A stretch of DNA of 38,477 nucleotides from NCBI GenBank assembly GCA_002868955.1, contig PKTW01000129.1, positions 1 to 38,477 of the forward strand, written 5' to 3'. The position numbers and the translations under genes are program-made. Below, piece after piece: positions 7,721 to 16,532 of this stretch (the stretch's first letter is position 1; every line of letters starts with the position of its first letter). The notes beneath the pieces were generated by a model that saw nothing but the letters and a program-made list of their open reading frames with translations, had not been told where the DNA came from and searched no databases. The DNA comes from Desulfobulbaceae bacterium (lineage in GTDB: Bacteria > Desulfobacterota > Desulfobulbia > Desulfobulbales > BM004).

Positions 7721-8434
7721 ATGATTGATCTCCACTGCCATATCCTGCCGGGCATTGACGACGGCGCCGAAAATATAAAAGAATCAATCCACATGGCCAA
7801 AGTGGCGGCTGATGATGGGATAAGCCATATTGTGGCCACGCCACATGTTAGGGACACACTTCATCCCCCGGATCTTTTAAAAAAACATGTTACAAAGCTT
7901 AATGAAGCACTGCAGAAGGACCAGGTGCCTGTTGAGATTCTATATGGTGCTGATGTGTATGCCATGCTGCCCCCCCGGGAAGTGCTGGGGTATGCAATAA
8001 ACAATTCCCTATATATCCTTATTGAATTCCCCTACACCCATATTCCTGCCAATGCCGCGGACATAATCTTCAATTTCAAGCTGCAGGGCCTGATCCCGAT
8101 CATCACCCATCCTGAGCGCAACCCCTCGGTAATCCGTGATCCTGAAAAACTTTTTTCCCTTTTAACCGGGAATGTCTATGCCCAGGTTACCGCTGATAGC
8201 CTTAGGGGCAATTTTGGCATGCAAATACAGGAGTGTACTTTTTACCTTTTAAAAAAAAGGGCGGTTCATTTCATAGCCAGCGATGCCCACTCTGCAATAG
8301 CACGCGGGCCTGTCCTCTCCGAAGCGGTAAAGGTGGCAGGGAAAATAATCGGGAAAGAGCAAGCCCGGATGCTGGTGAACGATAACCCCCTGGCAGTAAT
8401 TTCAGGGAAAGATATTCCCCTTGCTCCACTTTGA
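7721..8434 (+). CDS. PHP-family tyrosine-protein phosphatase (CpsB/YwqE-like)
   Basis: Metal-dependent phosphatase of the polymerase and histidinol phosphatase (PHP) superfamily. Relatives CpsB (Streptococcus) and YwqE (Bacillus) remove phosphate from the tyrosine kinases that control capsule polymerisation. Metal ligands are visible in order: DLHCH (His5, His7), GIDDGA (Asp14), TPH (His42), THPERN (His130) and ASDAHS (Asp188, His190). At 237 residues it is slightly shorter than the Gram-positive enzymes. The ATG at 7721 puts MIDLHCHILPG at the N-terminus; an upstream TTG at 7706 adds only five residues. No capsule or kinase genes are nearby, so the substrate is unknown. Confidence 0.85.
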   Translation: MIDLHCHILPGIDDGAENIKESIHMAKVAADDGISHIVATPHVRDTLHPPDLLKKHVTKLNEALQKDQVPVEILYGADVYAMLPPREVLGYAINNSLYILIEFPYTHIPANAADIIFNFKLQGLIPIITHPERNPSVIRDPEKLFSLLTGNVYAQVTADSLRGNFGMQIQECTFYLLKKRAVHFIASDAHSAIARGPVLSEAVKVAGKIIGKEQARMLVNDNPLAVISGKDIPLAPL

Positions 8435-8442
8435 TAAATTTC

Positions 8443-8471
8443 TTGAATTAACCGGAAACAGTTAGTATATA
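8443..8471 (+). promoter_or_regulatory. Promoter of the tRNA-Thr gene
   Basis: TTGAAT (8443-8448) and TATATA (8466-8471) are spaced by 17 bp, and the tRNA 5' end is 20 bp downstream of the -10. This fits a stable-RNA transcription unit. Confidence 0.55.
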
Positions 8472-8490
8472 AGCGAATTTCGTACAACAG

Positions 8491-8565
<75 letters not shown>

Positions 8566-8574
8566 GTAATAGAG

Positions 8575-8605
8575 AGGGGCTGCATCGCGTGATGCAGCCC
8601 CTTTT
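8575..8605 (+). terminator. Intrinsic terminator after tRNA-Thr
   Basis: A 12-bp perfect stem, AGGGGCTGCATC with GATGCAGCCCCT, has a four-base loop and is followed by TTTT. It starts ten bases after the tRNA CCA. Confidence 0.9.
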
Positions 8606-8622
8606 CTCTTGTGGAAAAAGAG

Positions 8623-8653
8623 AGCCCGCTTCCGGGGGAGACGGAAACGGGCT
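8623..8653. repeat. Second hairpin behind the tRNA terminator
   Basis: AGCCCGCTTCCG (8623-8634) pairs with CGGAAACGGGCT (8642-8653) with one mismatch and a seven-base loop. No T-run follows on the plus strand. It may be a backup terminator or a processed structure; its role is not clear. Confidence 0.5.
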
Positions 8654-8867
8654 TCTGAGGAGGAGAAAAGGGGGGTCTTTGCAATGATTTGTGACTGACT
8701 CTAACTGGTAACTGGTCTGTGTTTTTGAGGAGCCCGGACAGCAACCTGATACCAGAATGAGCAGAAGCAGTTAAGTAGGCAAACGGACCCCTGTGATGGG
8801 CTTGAAGTATTTGTTATAATGTTTATGCATAGTGACTTTGGAGCGGATAATTTCCTCTATAACGCAA

Positions 8868-9041
8868 CTATTTTTCAATCATGGCCTCCAGGAGAAACGC
8901 CAATATCCAGACAAGCGTAATTATTCCCGATGCCGCCATTATTTTGTCAAAAGTCTTATAAGTCATAGCACAATCAGTTGGTGGTAATATGTTTGTCCCA
9001 ATATTTTCAGCCGCCTTCTGGGGTTCATTACCGTTTGTCAT
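8868..9041 (-). CDS. Small single-pass membrane protein, 57 residues, unknown function
   Basis: I do not recognise this protein. On the minus strand an ATG at 9041 opens a 57-codon frame ending at TAG. The N-terminal half is polar (MTNGNEPQKAAENIGT) with one Cys at 24. Residues about 35-54 form a hydrophobic helix, IMAASGIITLVWILAFLLEA, followed by a short charged tail ending in EK. This looks like a cytoplasmic tail plus one transmembrane segment, a common plan for small regulatory membrane proteins. There is no clear ribosome binding site, which lowers confidence. It is the only coding candidate in the roughly 980 bp between tRNA-Thr and the NUDIX gene. Confidence 0.45.
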   Translation of the reverse strand: MTNGNEPQKAAENIGTNILPPTDCAMTYKTFDKIMAASGIITLVWILAFLLEAMIEK

Positions 9042-9544
9042 GATGTTTTAACTGAACTTGCCGGAAATAAGATTGGTAGAGTTTTATTGTTTACATACCC
9101 ACGTTCTACTTTCTAAAAGCAAAGAGGATGCCAGATTTTTTAAAATCAGCATTCAGCCGCCAAAATTTACTGCTCAGGAAATGCAAAAAAAGAGTGAGTA
9201 TTGCAATTCTCTAATCTTATCATGAAGATAAACCAGTTTTTTATTTTGGCGCCAAGCGTGTTTCATTGTGAAATCAGATCCAGGTGGAAGTGGCAGGGGT
9301 GAAATCAGGGTGGGAATGCAAGAGGTAATTGCTATTTTGTGCAAACTAGATTTACAAAAGTAAAATTGGTTGCATGATTTGAGGGATGCCGGACCAAGCC
9401 GGCCTCCTGGATTGTGTGACCTGATTTGTATGGGACAGCCCTGATTATGGGCTTGACAAGCATTAATTGCGGCAACTAAGGTCATATGGGAAAATTGTGA
9501 AGATCATATCGAATGCTGATAAAATGCTTATACCAGAGGGAAAA
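9042..9544. other. Intergenic region upstream of the NUDIX gene
   Basis: About 500 bp with no convincing gene; the frames open here have biased, low-complexity products. A possible promoter lies at the end: TTGACA at 9453-9458 and TAAGGT at 9477-9482, 18 bp apart. The same pair of hexamers, with 17-bp spacing, precedes sat. Confidence 0.35.
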
Positions 9545-10030
9545 ATGTACTGCCCGATTGTAGGAACACTTGGTTATGTCCTCTCCCCTGATCGTAGGAA
9601 AACTCTTCTGATCCACCGTAATTCCCGTCCTGGTGATCATCACCTGGGCAAATACAATGGTCTGGGCGGCAAGATGCAGGCCAATGAAGACGTGCTGAGC
9701 TGCATGCGGCGGGAGATTCTGGAGGAGGCCGGTTTGAAGTGCGAGGAAATCCTTTTGCGGGGAACAATTAATTGGCCGGGGTTCGGCCCCGGGGGTGAAA
9801 GCTGGCTCGGCTTTATCTTCAGGATTGACAGGTTCAGCGGCATCCCGAGCACGAGCAATGAGGAGGGCACCTTAAGCTGGGGGGAGATTGCGACTCTGGA
9901 TACACTGCCCATGTGGGAGGGGGATCGTTATTTTCTGCCGCTGGTCTTTGACGGCAACCCGAAAATATTCCATGGCTATATGCCATACAAGGACGGACAT
10001 CCAATAAGCTGGCAGTATGTCAGGATCTAG
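9545..10030 (+). CDS. NUDIX hydrolase, MutT/NUDT1-like (8-oxo-dGTP diphosphatase)
   Basis: Hydrolyses nucleoside diphosphate derivatives. The closest resemblance is to 8-oxo-dGTP diphosphatases that clean the nucleotide pool. The 161-residue protein contains a perfect NUDIX box at residues 42-64 (G-x5-E-x7-REILEEAGL), preceded by GKYNGLGG. The ATG at 9545 is chosen because AGAGGG lies five bases upstream and the product then starts with the family's MYCPIVGTLGYVL. The frame is open upstream to a TTG at 9467, and another ATG at 9524 lacks a binding site. WPGFGPGGESWLGFIFR and WGEIATLDTLPMWEGDR match MTH1-type enzymes. The substrate is inferred. Confidence 0.88.
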   Translation: MYCPIVGTLGYVLSPDRRKTLLIHRNSRPGDHHLGKYNGLGGKMQANEDVLSCMRREILEEAGLKCEEILLRGTINWPGFGPGGESWLGFIFRIDRFSGIPSTSNEEGTLSWGEIATLDTLPMWEGDRYFLPLVFDGNPKIFHGYMPYKDGHPISWQYVRI

Positions 10031-10262
10031 TTTATATTTTGGGGTGCTATAATCCCGGGTTAAAATGGCGCACGGGTGCCATAAACAGCTTGCTTTGTCA
10101 TTTGCGCGCGGGTATGATTTGTACTGTCGGCAAAGGGCAAAAAGTTCCTGCGATCAGGATATTTGCCGTAGCCTGGAACTGGTCGGGCTGCGTAATTTTT
10201 TGCAGAATACGGAACATGGATATTATGTAATAACGTGATGGCAAGAGGGGAGTCTTTCAAAA

Positions 10263-10616
10263 ATGGAACAGAATGAAGATCTGGCACGCTTGGAGCAATT
10301 TGTTGAAAAGCTGATTGACAGCCACAATGAGTTGAAAAATGAGAATGATGAAATAAATGCTCTCCTGCAGGCAAAACATGAAGAAATTACTGAACTCCAG
10401 GAAATGGTAAAAAACCTTCAGGAAGACAGAAGTGTTATGCATAACCGGGTCACAGGTCTGATCGATAGAATAGATGATTGGGAAAAAACTTTTGAGCAGG
10501 AAGATTCCGCTCAGGATAGCAGTTCCGGGGCTGGCAAAAAGCAAAGACGGGAGAAGAAGTCTTCCTCATTGTTCAATGTAAAAGCAGAACAATCTTCCAA
10601 ACCGGCTTTACGATAA
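10263..10616 (+). CDS. ZapB-like coiled-coil cell-division protein
   Basis: A 117-residue soluble protein. Residues about 5-80 form a continuous heptad coiled coil (LEQFVEKLIDSHNELKNEND, then EEITELQEMVKNLQEDR). The tail after 85 is basic, serine-rich and probably disordered. In E. coli ZapB is an 81-residue coiled coil that joins the FtsZ ring through ZapA. Here the gene lies 53 bp before zapA in the same direction, which supports the assignment more than the sequence does. The ATG at 10263 is preceded by GAGGGGAG. Confidence 0.6.
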   Translation: MEQNEDLARLEQFVEKLIDSHNELKNENDEINALLQAKHEEITELQEMVKNLQEDRSVMHNRVTGLIDRIDDWEKTFEQEDSAQDSSSGAGKKQRREKKSSSLFNVKAEQSSKPALR

Positions 10617-10669
10617 ATGTCTGATATTGAAGGCGTTAGCGTCGTGAAGTGTAATTGAAGGTGTATGCA

Positions 10670-11029
10670 ATGGAGCGGTTGGTCAAATTCGAGGTGCTCG
10701 GCCAGGAATATCCTTTGTATACCAATGCTCCCGAGGAAGACATTGAGGAAATTCTGCATCTGGTGAAAGTGCAGATTGAAAATAGTTCAAAATCCTCCAA
10801 AAGTACCCTGCCGGCAAACAAGGTGGCAGTCTTAACCAGTCTCACCATGGCAGGGAAATATGTGCGTTTGAAAAGGGATTTTGAGCAATATAAACAGCAG
10901 ATGAACGAGCTTGCAGACAGACTGGCGTCGGCAATTGAAAACTCTCTGCCCCCTGACAGGGAGACACAAACCGATCACGGCAAAAAGACTGGAACTGATA
11001 GCGAATCCACTCTTGCCCAGAACGATTAA
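10670..11029 (+). CDS. zapA: Cell division protein ZapA
   Basis: FtsZ-binding protein that bundles protofilaments at the division ring. The 119-residue product begins MERLVKFEVLGQEYPLYTNA (the globular FtsZ-binding head, typical of ZapA). It continues with a helix containing NKVAVLTSLTMAGKYVRLKRD and a coiled-coil tail to about residue 90. The ATG at 10670 has GAAGGTG at the right distance; a TTG at 10655 would add five residues. It is followed by a probable 6S RNA, matching the zapA-ssrS order known from many proteobacteria. Confidence 0.85.
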   Translation: MERLVKFEVLGQEYPLYTNAPEEDIEEILHLVKVQIENSSKSSKSTLPANKVAVLTSLTMAGKYVRLKRDFEQYKQQMNELADRLASAIENSLPPDRETQTDHGKKTGTDSESTLAQND

Positions 11030-11096
11030 AAATGTTCTTATTAAGATGAGCAGAATTTTCTGGGGCTAAGAAATGTCTGCTGCGTGAGTTGTGGGA

Positions 11097-11280
11097 AATC
11101 TCCCCTGCGCTGTTGGTGATTGACAGGTAAAGTTTGAGCCAACTCTTAAAGATAGGGCGCCTCCACTGATTCTGGATAGTAAATTCGCCCAGGCGATATT
11201 GCTAGAAGGGGTTATGAGCACTGCCCACCTAGCACATGTTAGGTTCTATCTTTCTGTTGACACGGCAGGGTGGGGGGTTT
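11097..11280 (+). ncRNA. ssrS: Probable 6S RNA
   Basis: The space after zapA holds a roughly 185-nt sequence that can form one long interrupted hairpin. The outer stem pairs CCCTGC (11103-11108) and the adjacent CTGT with ACA and GGCAGGG (11260-11270). GACAG (11122-11126) can pair with CTGTT (11254-11258). The middle stays open as a bubble, with TGAGCCAACTCTTAAAG on one side and AAGGGGTTATGAGCACTGCC on the other. An apical stem GGGCG/CGCCC closes the top. The 5' bubble strand with TGAGCC...GGCGCCTCC resembles that of E. coli 6S RNA, which mimics an open promoter and holds sigma-70 RNA polymerase. The zapA-6S-rny order supports it. Ends are approximate. Confidence 0.6.
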
Positions 11281-11623
11281 AACTTAAAAATAGTGCATCT
11301 CAGGCTTTATGTGCAGCCGGGATGCTTAATATATAGGCCGAAGAAATGTATATATTCCCGGCCCTTTGGAAAAAGAGAAACTCGAGGCACTTGGAGAAAG
11401 ATCGGGAGTCATCAACTGGTAATAGCAATTCCTGAAAGATCAGGTTGATATAAAAAGCAAAGAATGAATACCACACCTGAAAAGTTAAAGTATAGGGTAA
11501 TTGTTCTGTAAGTATTTTCACAGTTGAACTCCCGTATATGGTTTTGGGGAGCAAAGCACGATAATCATCCCCCTTTAAAAGTCGATCATGTGTTGCACGT
11601 GACCTTTTAATTGCCAGGGTGAT
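11281..11623. other. Intergenic region between 6S RNA and the rny leader
   Basis: No gene is supported here. A hairpin lies at 11316-11362: GCCGGGA and AATATATA on the left pair with TATATATT and TCCCGGC on the right, around a 13-base loop and with a five-base bulge. It may be a processing site or the end of the 6S transcript. It has no T-run. Confidence 0.35.
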
Positions 11624-11815
11624 ATGAAAAAGCAAGTCCGGATTCTCATCCGCGATTCACTTGCTGCAGATGCAAAGCCCGTTTCCCCCCTTATTGCCTT
11701 TCTTCCGAGTATATACAAGACAACAGCTTGGCACGCCTGTTTGCCTGGTAATGATTTATTGCCGGAGCAGGAGGCTGAAAGAGCTTTAATACAATCAGGA
11801 GGTTTGGCTCCGTGA
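11624..11815 (+). CDS. Possible small ORF coupled to rny, 63 residues
   Basis: The frame starts [18 protein letters not shown], and its TGA overlaps the rny GTG start as GTGA, the arrangement expected of a coupled gene. I do not recognise the product as a whole. In related bacteria the gene between 6S RNA and rny is often fau/ygfA (5-formyltetrahydrofolate cyclo-ligase), whose N-terminus has a loosely similar KKxxR pattern. The rest does not resemble that enzyme, so at most this is a remnant. No ribosome binding site is evident. It may equally be an untranslated leader. Confidence 0.25.
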   Translation: MKKQVRILIRDSLAADAKPVSPLIAFLPSIYKTTAWHACLPGNDLLPEQEAERALIQSGGLAP

Positions 11816-13386
11816 ATATATTCAGTAACACACTCCAGATAGTTGCTTTTGTTCTGATTGGCATTTTTGTTGGCATTGCAGTCGGCATTTATATCCGCAA
11901 GCGATTTATCGAATTACACCAGAAAAATATCGCAAGCCAGGGCAAGCAGCTCATTGAAAAGGCCATACGCGAAGCAGAGCAGATAAAGAAAGAAGCCCAG
12001 TTACAGAGCAAGGATGAAGCCTATCAGCTCAAACAGGAAACTGAAAAGGAGATCCGGGAAAGAAAAACAGAAGTAATTCAGGAAGAAAAACGCCTGAGCC
12101 AGAAACTTGACCAGATCGAAAGAAAAATAGACCTGCTGGATAAGCGGGAAACTGATTTGCTGCGGCGCGAGCAGTCCTTTGTGCAACATGAAAAGCAGCT
12201 TGAGCAAAGAATCAAAAAAGCAGATGCATTGATTGAAGAGCAGCGTTTCAGGCTTGAGAGGATAGCCGGAATCTCAAGGGAAGAGGCCAAGAAAATGCTC
12301 ATGGAGAGCATTGAGAGTGAGGCCCGCCTTGAGGCCGGGAAAAAACTGGTCCTCATTGAAAATGAAATGAAGATGCAGGCAGACCGGAAAGCCAAAAATA
12401 TACTGGCTTTGGCAATTTCGCGCTATGCCGGTGATTATGTGGCTGAACGGACAGTTTCGGTTGTGCCGCTGCCAAGCGAGGAGATGAAGGGTCGGATTAT
12501 CGGGCGTGAGGGCAGGAACATTCGGGCTCTGGAGGCTGCCACAGGCATAGATATAATTATTGATGATACCCCTGAGGCTGTTATCCTTTCCGGATTCAAC
12601 GCAGTGCGGCGTGAGGTTGCAAGGCTTTCTCTGGAGCAGCTGATTGCTGACGGCAGGATCCATCCGGCCCGTATTGAAGAGGTTGTTGAAAAGATCGGCA
12701 AGGAACTGGAAGTAACCATGCGCGAGGCTGGCGAGCAGGTTACATTTGATGTCGGTGTTCACGGCCTCCATGTCGAGCTGATTAAACTCCTCGGGCGTTT
12801 GAAATACAGGACGAGTTACGGCCAGAACATGCTGCAGCATTCTGTTGAAGTTGCCTTTCTCTGCGGTATCATGGCAGACGAACTGGGTATTGATGCGAAA
12901 CAGGCAAGAAGGGCCGGCATGCTGCACGATATCGGCAAGGCAGTAGATCATGAGGTTGAAGGGTCCCATGCGATAATCGGCAGTGATCTGGCAAAGAAAT
13001 ATGGTGAGGCCCCGGAAGTGGTTCATGCCATTGCCGCCCATCATGAGGATGTTAAGCCTGAAAGTGTTTTAGACGTGCTTGTCCAGTCAGCCGATGCATT
13101 ATCAGGTGCCCGGCCCGGAGCCCGCAAAGAAATGCTTGAAACCTATGTGAAACGCCTCGAAGACCTCGAAAAGATTGCCAATTCCTTTGCGGGTGTGGAA
13201 AAATCATATGCCATTCAGGCCGGCAGGGATCTGCGCATCATCGTGGACAGCGGTGATGTTTCTGATGCTGCTGCAACCCTTATGAGCAGGGATATTGCCA
13301 AAAACATAGAAAAAGAACTGACCTATCCAGGCCAGATACGGGTCACGGTTATTCGAGAGACAAGGGCTGTTGAATACGCCAAGTAA
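11812..13386 (+). CDS. rny: Ribonuclease Y
   Basis: Membrane-anchored endoribonuclease that initiates mRNA decay. The 524-residue protein has an N-terminal transmembrane helix (residues about 5-27, [19 protein letters not shown]), a long charged coiled coil to about 190, then a KH RNA-binding domain with [19 protein letters not shown]. The HD catalytic domain contains [12 protein letters not shown], then [13 protein letters not shown]. The length and order match RNase Y exactly. It starts with GTG at 11812, preceded by CAGGAGG at 11797-11803. It follows the 6S RNA and precedes tyrS by 54 bp with no terminator, so the two may be co-transcribed. Confidence 0.96.
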   Translation: MNIFSNTLQIVAFVLIGIFVGIAVGIYIRKRFIELHQKNIASQGKQLIEKAIREAEQIKKEAQLQSKDEAYQLKQETEKEIRERKTEVIQEEKRLSQKLDQIERKIDLLDKRETDLLRREQSFVQHEKQLEQRIKKADALIEEQRFRLERIAGISREEAKKMLMESIESEARLEAGKKLVLIENEMKMQADRKAKNILALAISRYAGDYVAERTVSVVPLPSEEMKGRIIGREGRNIRALEAATGIDIIIDDTPEAVILSGFNAVRREVARLSLEQLIADGRIHPARIEEVVEKIGKELEVTMREAGEQVTFDVGVHGLHVELIKLLGRLKYRTSYGQNMLQHSVEVAFLCGIMADELGIDAKQARRAGMLHDIGKAVDHEVEGSHAIIGSDLAKKYGEAPEVVHAIAAHHEDVKPESVLDVLVQSADALSGARPGARKEMLETYVKRLEDLEKIANSFAGVEKSYAIQAGRDLRIIVDSGDVSDAAATLMSRDIAKNIEKELTYPGQIRVTVIRETRAVEYAK

Positions 13387-13440
13387 GCGCGGGACTTTTT
13401 ACGATTACACTAAAAATCAAGCGTAACAATTTGAAAAACC

Positions 13441-14658
13441 ATGAATTATACCATTGATGAACAGATAGCACTGATTGAGCGGGGCACAGTAGACGTAGTA
13501 TCCCGTGAAGACCTGGCGCACAAGTTGATAAAATCCAGGGAAAGCGGGGTGCCGTTGAAGGTCAAAACCGGATTTGATCCTACGGCACCGGATCTTCACC
13601 TGGGCCATACTGTGCTGATCCAGAAAATGAAGCATTTTCAGGACCTGGGGCACGATATTTACTTTTTGATTGGTGATTTTACAGGCATGATTGGTGATCC
13701 GACAGGCAAGTCGGAAACCAGAAAACCATTGACCCTCGATGACGTCAAAAGAAATGCCGAGACATATAAGGAGCAGATATTTAAAATTCTTGATCCTGAA
13801 AAAACAAAGGTTGTATTCAACAGCTCCTGGCTTGGGCAATTAACATCCTATGACATGATCAAGCTCGCATCGCAGCTTACTGTTGCCCGCATGCTTGAAC
13901 GCGAAGACTTCAGAGTCAGGTTTGATAATGAAAAACCCATCAGCATTCATGAATTTTTATATCCGCTGATCCAGGGCTATGACTCGGTCGCCCTGGAGGC
14001 CGACGTTGAGTTGGGGGGCACTGATCAGCTGTTTAATCTGCTGATGGGCAGGGATCTGCAGCGCGCCTGGAACCAGGAACCGCAGATAGTAATTACCATG
14101 CCCCTGCTTGAAGGCCTGGACGGGGTCAATAAGATGAGCAAGTCCCTGGGCAACTATATCGGCATTACCGAAACTGCCGACGATATCTACGGCAAGGTCA
14201 TGTCAATCTCAGATACGCTTATGTTCCGTTATTATGAATTGCTCAGTGATTTGACGTCAGATGAAATCAGGATACTGTCTCAGGATATGCAAGACGGGAA
14301 AATACACCCGAAGGATGTTAAGAAAAAGCTGGCCCGGGAACTGACCACCAGATTTTACGGTCAAGAGGATGGAGCCAGGGCAGAGGACTCTTTTGAACAG
14401 GTCTTCAAGCATCATGGCCTGCCCGATAATATTCCGGAACTGATCCTGAAAAAGGCAAATGGAGAAGTGTGGCTGCCCAAACTGCTGGTTGAAGCAGGCT
14501 TGACGGAATCGACCTCTGAGGCCCGCCGCTTGATAAAACAACAGGCAGTCACCCTGGACAACGACAAGATAGTGGATACAGATTATAACGTGCAGCCGGC
14601 AGGCGATATACTGGTAAAGGTCGGGAAGCGAAGATTTGCCAGGATCAGCTTTCGGTAG
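13441..14658 (+). CDS. tyrS: Tyrosyl-tRNA synthetase
   Basis: Class I synthetase charging tRNA-Tyr. The 405-residue protein contains the HIGH-type signature HLGH at 53-56 (in [16 protein letters not shown]), the tyrosine-binding region with [15 protein letters not shown], and the KMSKS loop at 231-235. An S4-type RNA-binding domain occupies the C-terminus from about 340. The KMSKS loop and the spacing of the two signatures place it in the TyrZ-like group rather than with E. coli TyrS. Its stop is three bases from the stop of the convergent Fur-family gene. The terminator-like stem serving it may lie inside that gene's 3' end (14668-14698). Confidence 0.96.
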   Translation: MNYTIDEQIALIERGTVDVVSREDLAHKLIKSRESGVPLKVKTGFDPTAPDLHLGHTVLIQKMKHFQDLGHDIYFLIGDFTGMIGDPTGKSETRKPLTLDDVKRNAETYKEQIFKILDPEKTKVVFNSSWLGQLTSYDMIKLASQLTVARMLEREDFRVRFDNEKPISIHEFLYPLIQGYDSVALEADVELGGTDQLFNLLMGRDLQRAWNQEPQIVITMPLLEGLDGVNKMSKSLGNYIGITETADDIYGKVMSISDTLMFRYYELLSDLTSDEIRILSQDMQDGKIHPKDVKKKLARELTTRFYGQEDGARAEDSFEQVFKHHGLPDNIPELILKKANGEVWLPKLLVEAGLTESTSEARRLIKQQAVTLDNDKIVDTDYNVQPAGDILVKVGKRRFARISFR

Positions 14659-14661
14659 GAA

Positions 14662-15063
14662 TTATGCTTCCGGCAGGCACTCGCTGCAGATGCCGGAAAA
14701 CTGAACATGATGATCCAGTATTTTGTAATTGCAGCATGAAGCCGCGTTTTTTTCAAGTTCTCCGTGTCTTTCAATAAAGATGTCTTCAACCCGGTTGCAC
14801 TTGACGCAGCGTATATGGTAATGCGGGGAAGTATCACCATCAAAGCGTTTCTGTTCGCCACCAACCTCGATTTTTTTGATAACACCCCTTTCAGCCAGGA
14901 GATCGAGGTTGCGATACACGGTGCCCAGTCCGATTCGCGGCAGCCGTTTACGAACCATATCAAAAACATCGCTGGCAGTGGGATGCGATGTCACTTTTTG
15001 CAGCTCTTCTAAAATGACCTGGCGCTGGCTGGTTAATCGCATATTGCTATCAAGCACATTCAT
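14662..15063 (-). CDS. Fur-family metal-dependent repressor, PerR-like
   Basis: A 133-residue DNA-binding repressor. The N-terminal winged helix (residues about 8-78) includes GLGTVYRNLDLL. The dimerisation domain has HYHIRC and two CxxC pairs (Cys86/Cys89 and Cys126/Cys129) that form the structural zinc site. At the position that separates Fur (Glu) from PerR (Asp) in Bacillus PerR (Asp104), this protein has Asp94 in RVEDI. Together with His81 and His83, this suggests a peroxide sensor rather than an iron-uptake repressor. The ATG at 15063 has GGAGG six bases upstream. It has no obvious oxidative-stress partner gene beside it. PerR function is inferred. Confidence 0.88.
   Translation of the reverse strand: MNVLDSNMRLTSQRQVILEELQKVTSHPTASDVFDMVRKRLPRIGLGTVYRNLDLLAERGVIKKIEVGGEQKRFDGDTSPHYHIRCVKCNRVEDIFIERHGELEKNAASCCNYKILDHHVQFSGICSECLPEA
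14668..14698. terminator. Stem-loop at the tyrS / Fur-family convergence, inside the repressor's last codons
   Basis: TTCCGGCA (14668-14675) pairs perfectly with TGCCGGAA (14691-14698). There is no clear T-run. With only three bases between the two stop codons, it is the only structure available to end tyrS transcription, and it lies in the coding sequence of the convergent gene. Confidence 0.35.
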
Positions 15064-15206
15064 GGCAGACCTCCAAATATCATCACTACTTAAGAATAAT
15101 TCCCTGAAATAATATGTAATATATTCACAAAGGTCAATAAAATTGCAACATGGGCCGCAAATTTATATCCTGCGGGGTACAATCGGGCCCTGATTTCTGC
15201 AAGGAC

Positions 15207-16499
15207 TTATCGTAAAGCGGGATTGAAGTAACCGAAACGAAGCATTGGGAAGAGTTGTTTTAACTCTGCAAACCAGGTGCAGATTCCCATGGGAGGAGTC
15301 CCGGGCGCATATCCCACGGTTTCAAGGTACCAGTCAGGGTCCATATTCAGATTGCGCAGCTGGATAAGGTCAGGACGGTGTTCTTCAATTAATCTGCAGA
15401 GTGCAGCAAATTCATCGGGATCATCGGAGAAACCCGGAAGAATAAAATAGTTCAGCGAGACAAATTTCCCCGCCATTTTCATGATATCAATGGATTCCAG
15501 AACATCAGCAAAGGAAAAATCAACAGGCCGGTAATAGCGGGCATGATACTCTGCCCTGGCACTATTCAGACTTACCCGCAAACTGTCGAGCCCTGCTTCA
15601 GCAAGCAGCTTGATTTTAGCCGGTAGACTTGCATTACTGTTTATATTGATGGTGCCCCGTTGCGTCCGGGCGCGTATTGAGCGTATGGCTTTTTCCAGGA
15701 CGGAGGCCTGCAGCAGCGGTTCCCCTTCACAACCCTGACCGAAACTGACTATTGCGTCAGGGGCATGTTGAAGATGCGGGACAGCAATGGCAGCAATCTC
15801 CGAAACCCGCGGCACAAAGTTGATCCTGTCCTGGGTCGCAGGACAACAGACGGACGGCTGCAGGGAAATACAACCCACGCACCGGGCATTGCATATGGGC
15901 GAGGTTGGCAGAGGCGCCTCCCAGCGCCCGAGAAAATAGTTCCTGGCAGCCGGGCATCCATAGATAAGACAACATTTACCCAGGTGCTGAATGAGCCTGT
16001 TTTGGGGATTTTTCTTCAGGAGGCGAACGGTTTTCTTTTTAATCTTCTCAGGATCAAAGCAGCGAGCATCCTGTCTGTTGTCAGGATCACTGCGAAAGGC
16101 TGAGACCCAGAATATGCCTTTGAGCCAGCCGACAGCTGTATAGGCAAAAAGGGGCAGGGGGGCTAAATCATTTCTTGCAGGTTCATATGCGGCACTATGG
16201 ATTGCGGTGTGCGCCGGGGCCATAAATGCTGCAACAGCCTGTATTGTTTCACCGGGTGCATCCGGGTCATGGTCAAACACCATCGGGTCATCATCTCCTG
16301 GTGATACTCCTATGGGCCTCCTGTCAGGCAAGAGGAAAAGTTCACTGCCTTCTGGAAGCGGGATGAGATCATCAAGATGCGGCTTGCAGAAAAAATTGCC
16401 GCTCCTACCGGCCATATAGAGTCCAGGGAAGTTTTTTATTTCTCCCTTGTCATTGGCATAGACGAGAGTCGGGATATCATCGGGATGCAAAAGCTGCAT
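15207..16499 (-). CDS. Radical SAM protein of unknown function
   Basis: A 430-residue protein with a canonical CxxxCxxC iron-sulfur motif at Cys203, Cys207 and Cys210 (ICNARCVGC). The SAM barrel follows, including FGQGCEGEPLL in place of the GGEP loop, NINSNASLPAK and DSLRVSLNSARAEYHARYY. The first 200 residues form an extra domain I do not recognise. It contains CCLIYGC (Cys176, 177, 182), and CC at 218-219 follows the main motif, so a second cluster is possible. Related proteins are widespread in Desulfobacterota and Geobacter without a known substrate. The gene is 33 bp downstream of the helical hypothetical protein on the same strand and probably shares its transcript. Confidence 0.82.
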   Translation of the reverse strand: MQLLHPDDIPTLVYANDKGEIKNFPGLYMAGRSGNFFCKPHLDDLIPLPEGSELFLLPDRRPIGVSPGDDDPMVFDHDPDAPGETIQAVAAFMAPAHTAIHSAAYEPARNDLAPLPLFAYTAVGWLKGIFWVSAFRSDPDNRQDARCFDPEKIKKKTVRLLKKNPQNRLIQHLGKCCLIYGCPAARNYFLGRWEAPLPTSPICNARCVGCISLQPSVCCPATQDRINFVPRVSEIAAIAVPHLQHAPDAIVSFGQGCEGEPLLQASVLEKAIRSIRARTQRGTININSNASLPAKIKLLAEAGLDSLRVSLNSARAEYHARYYRPVDFSFADVLESIDIMKMAGKFVSLNYFILPGFSDDPDEFAALCRLIEEHRPDLIQLRNLNMDPDWYLETVGYAPGTPPMGICTWFAELKQLFPMLRFGYFNPALR

Positions 16500-16532
16500 G
16501 GGGGCAGGCTGGAAGGTAACAGCTTTCTTCCG

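Noticed and set aside
9174-9485. 103-codon minus-strand frame before the NUDIX gene
   Set aside because: Odd composition, no ribosome binding site and no known domain; coding is not supported.
12274-13044. 256-codon minus-strand open frame inside rny
   Set aside because: Opposite the KH and HD domains of RNase Y, with no family motif or ribosome binding site.
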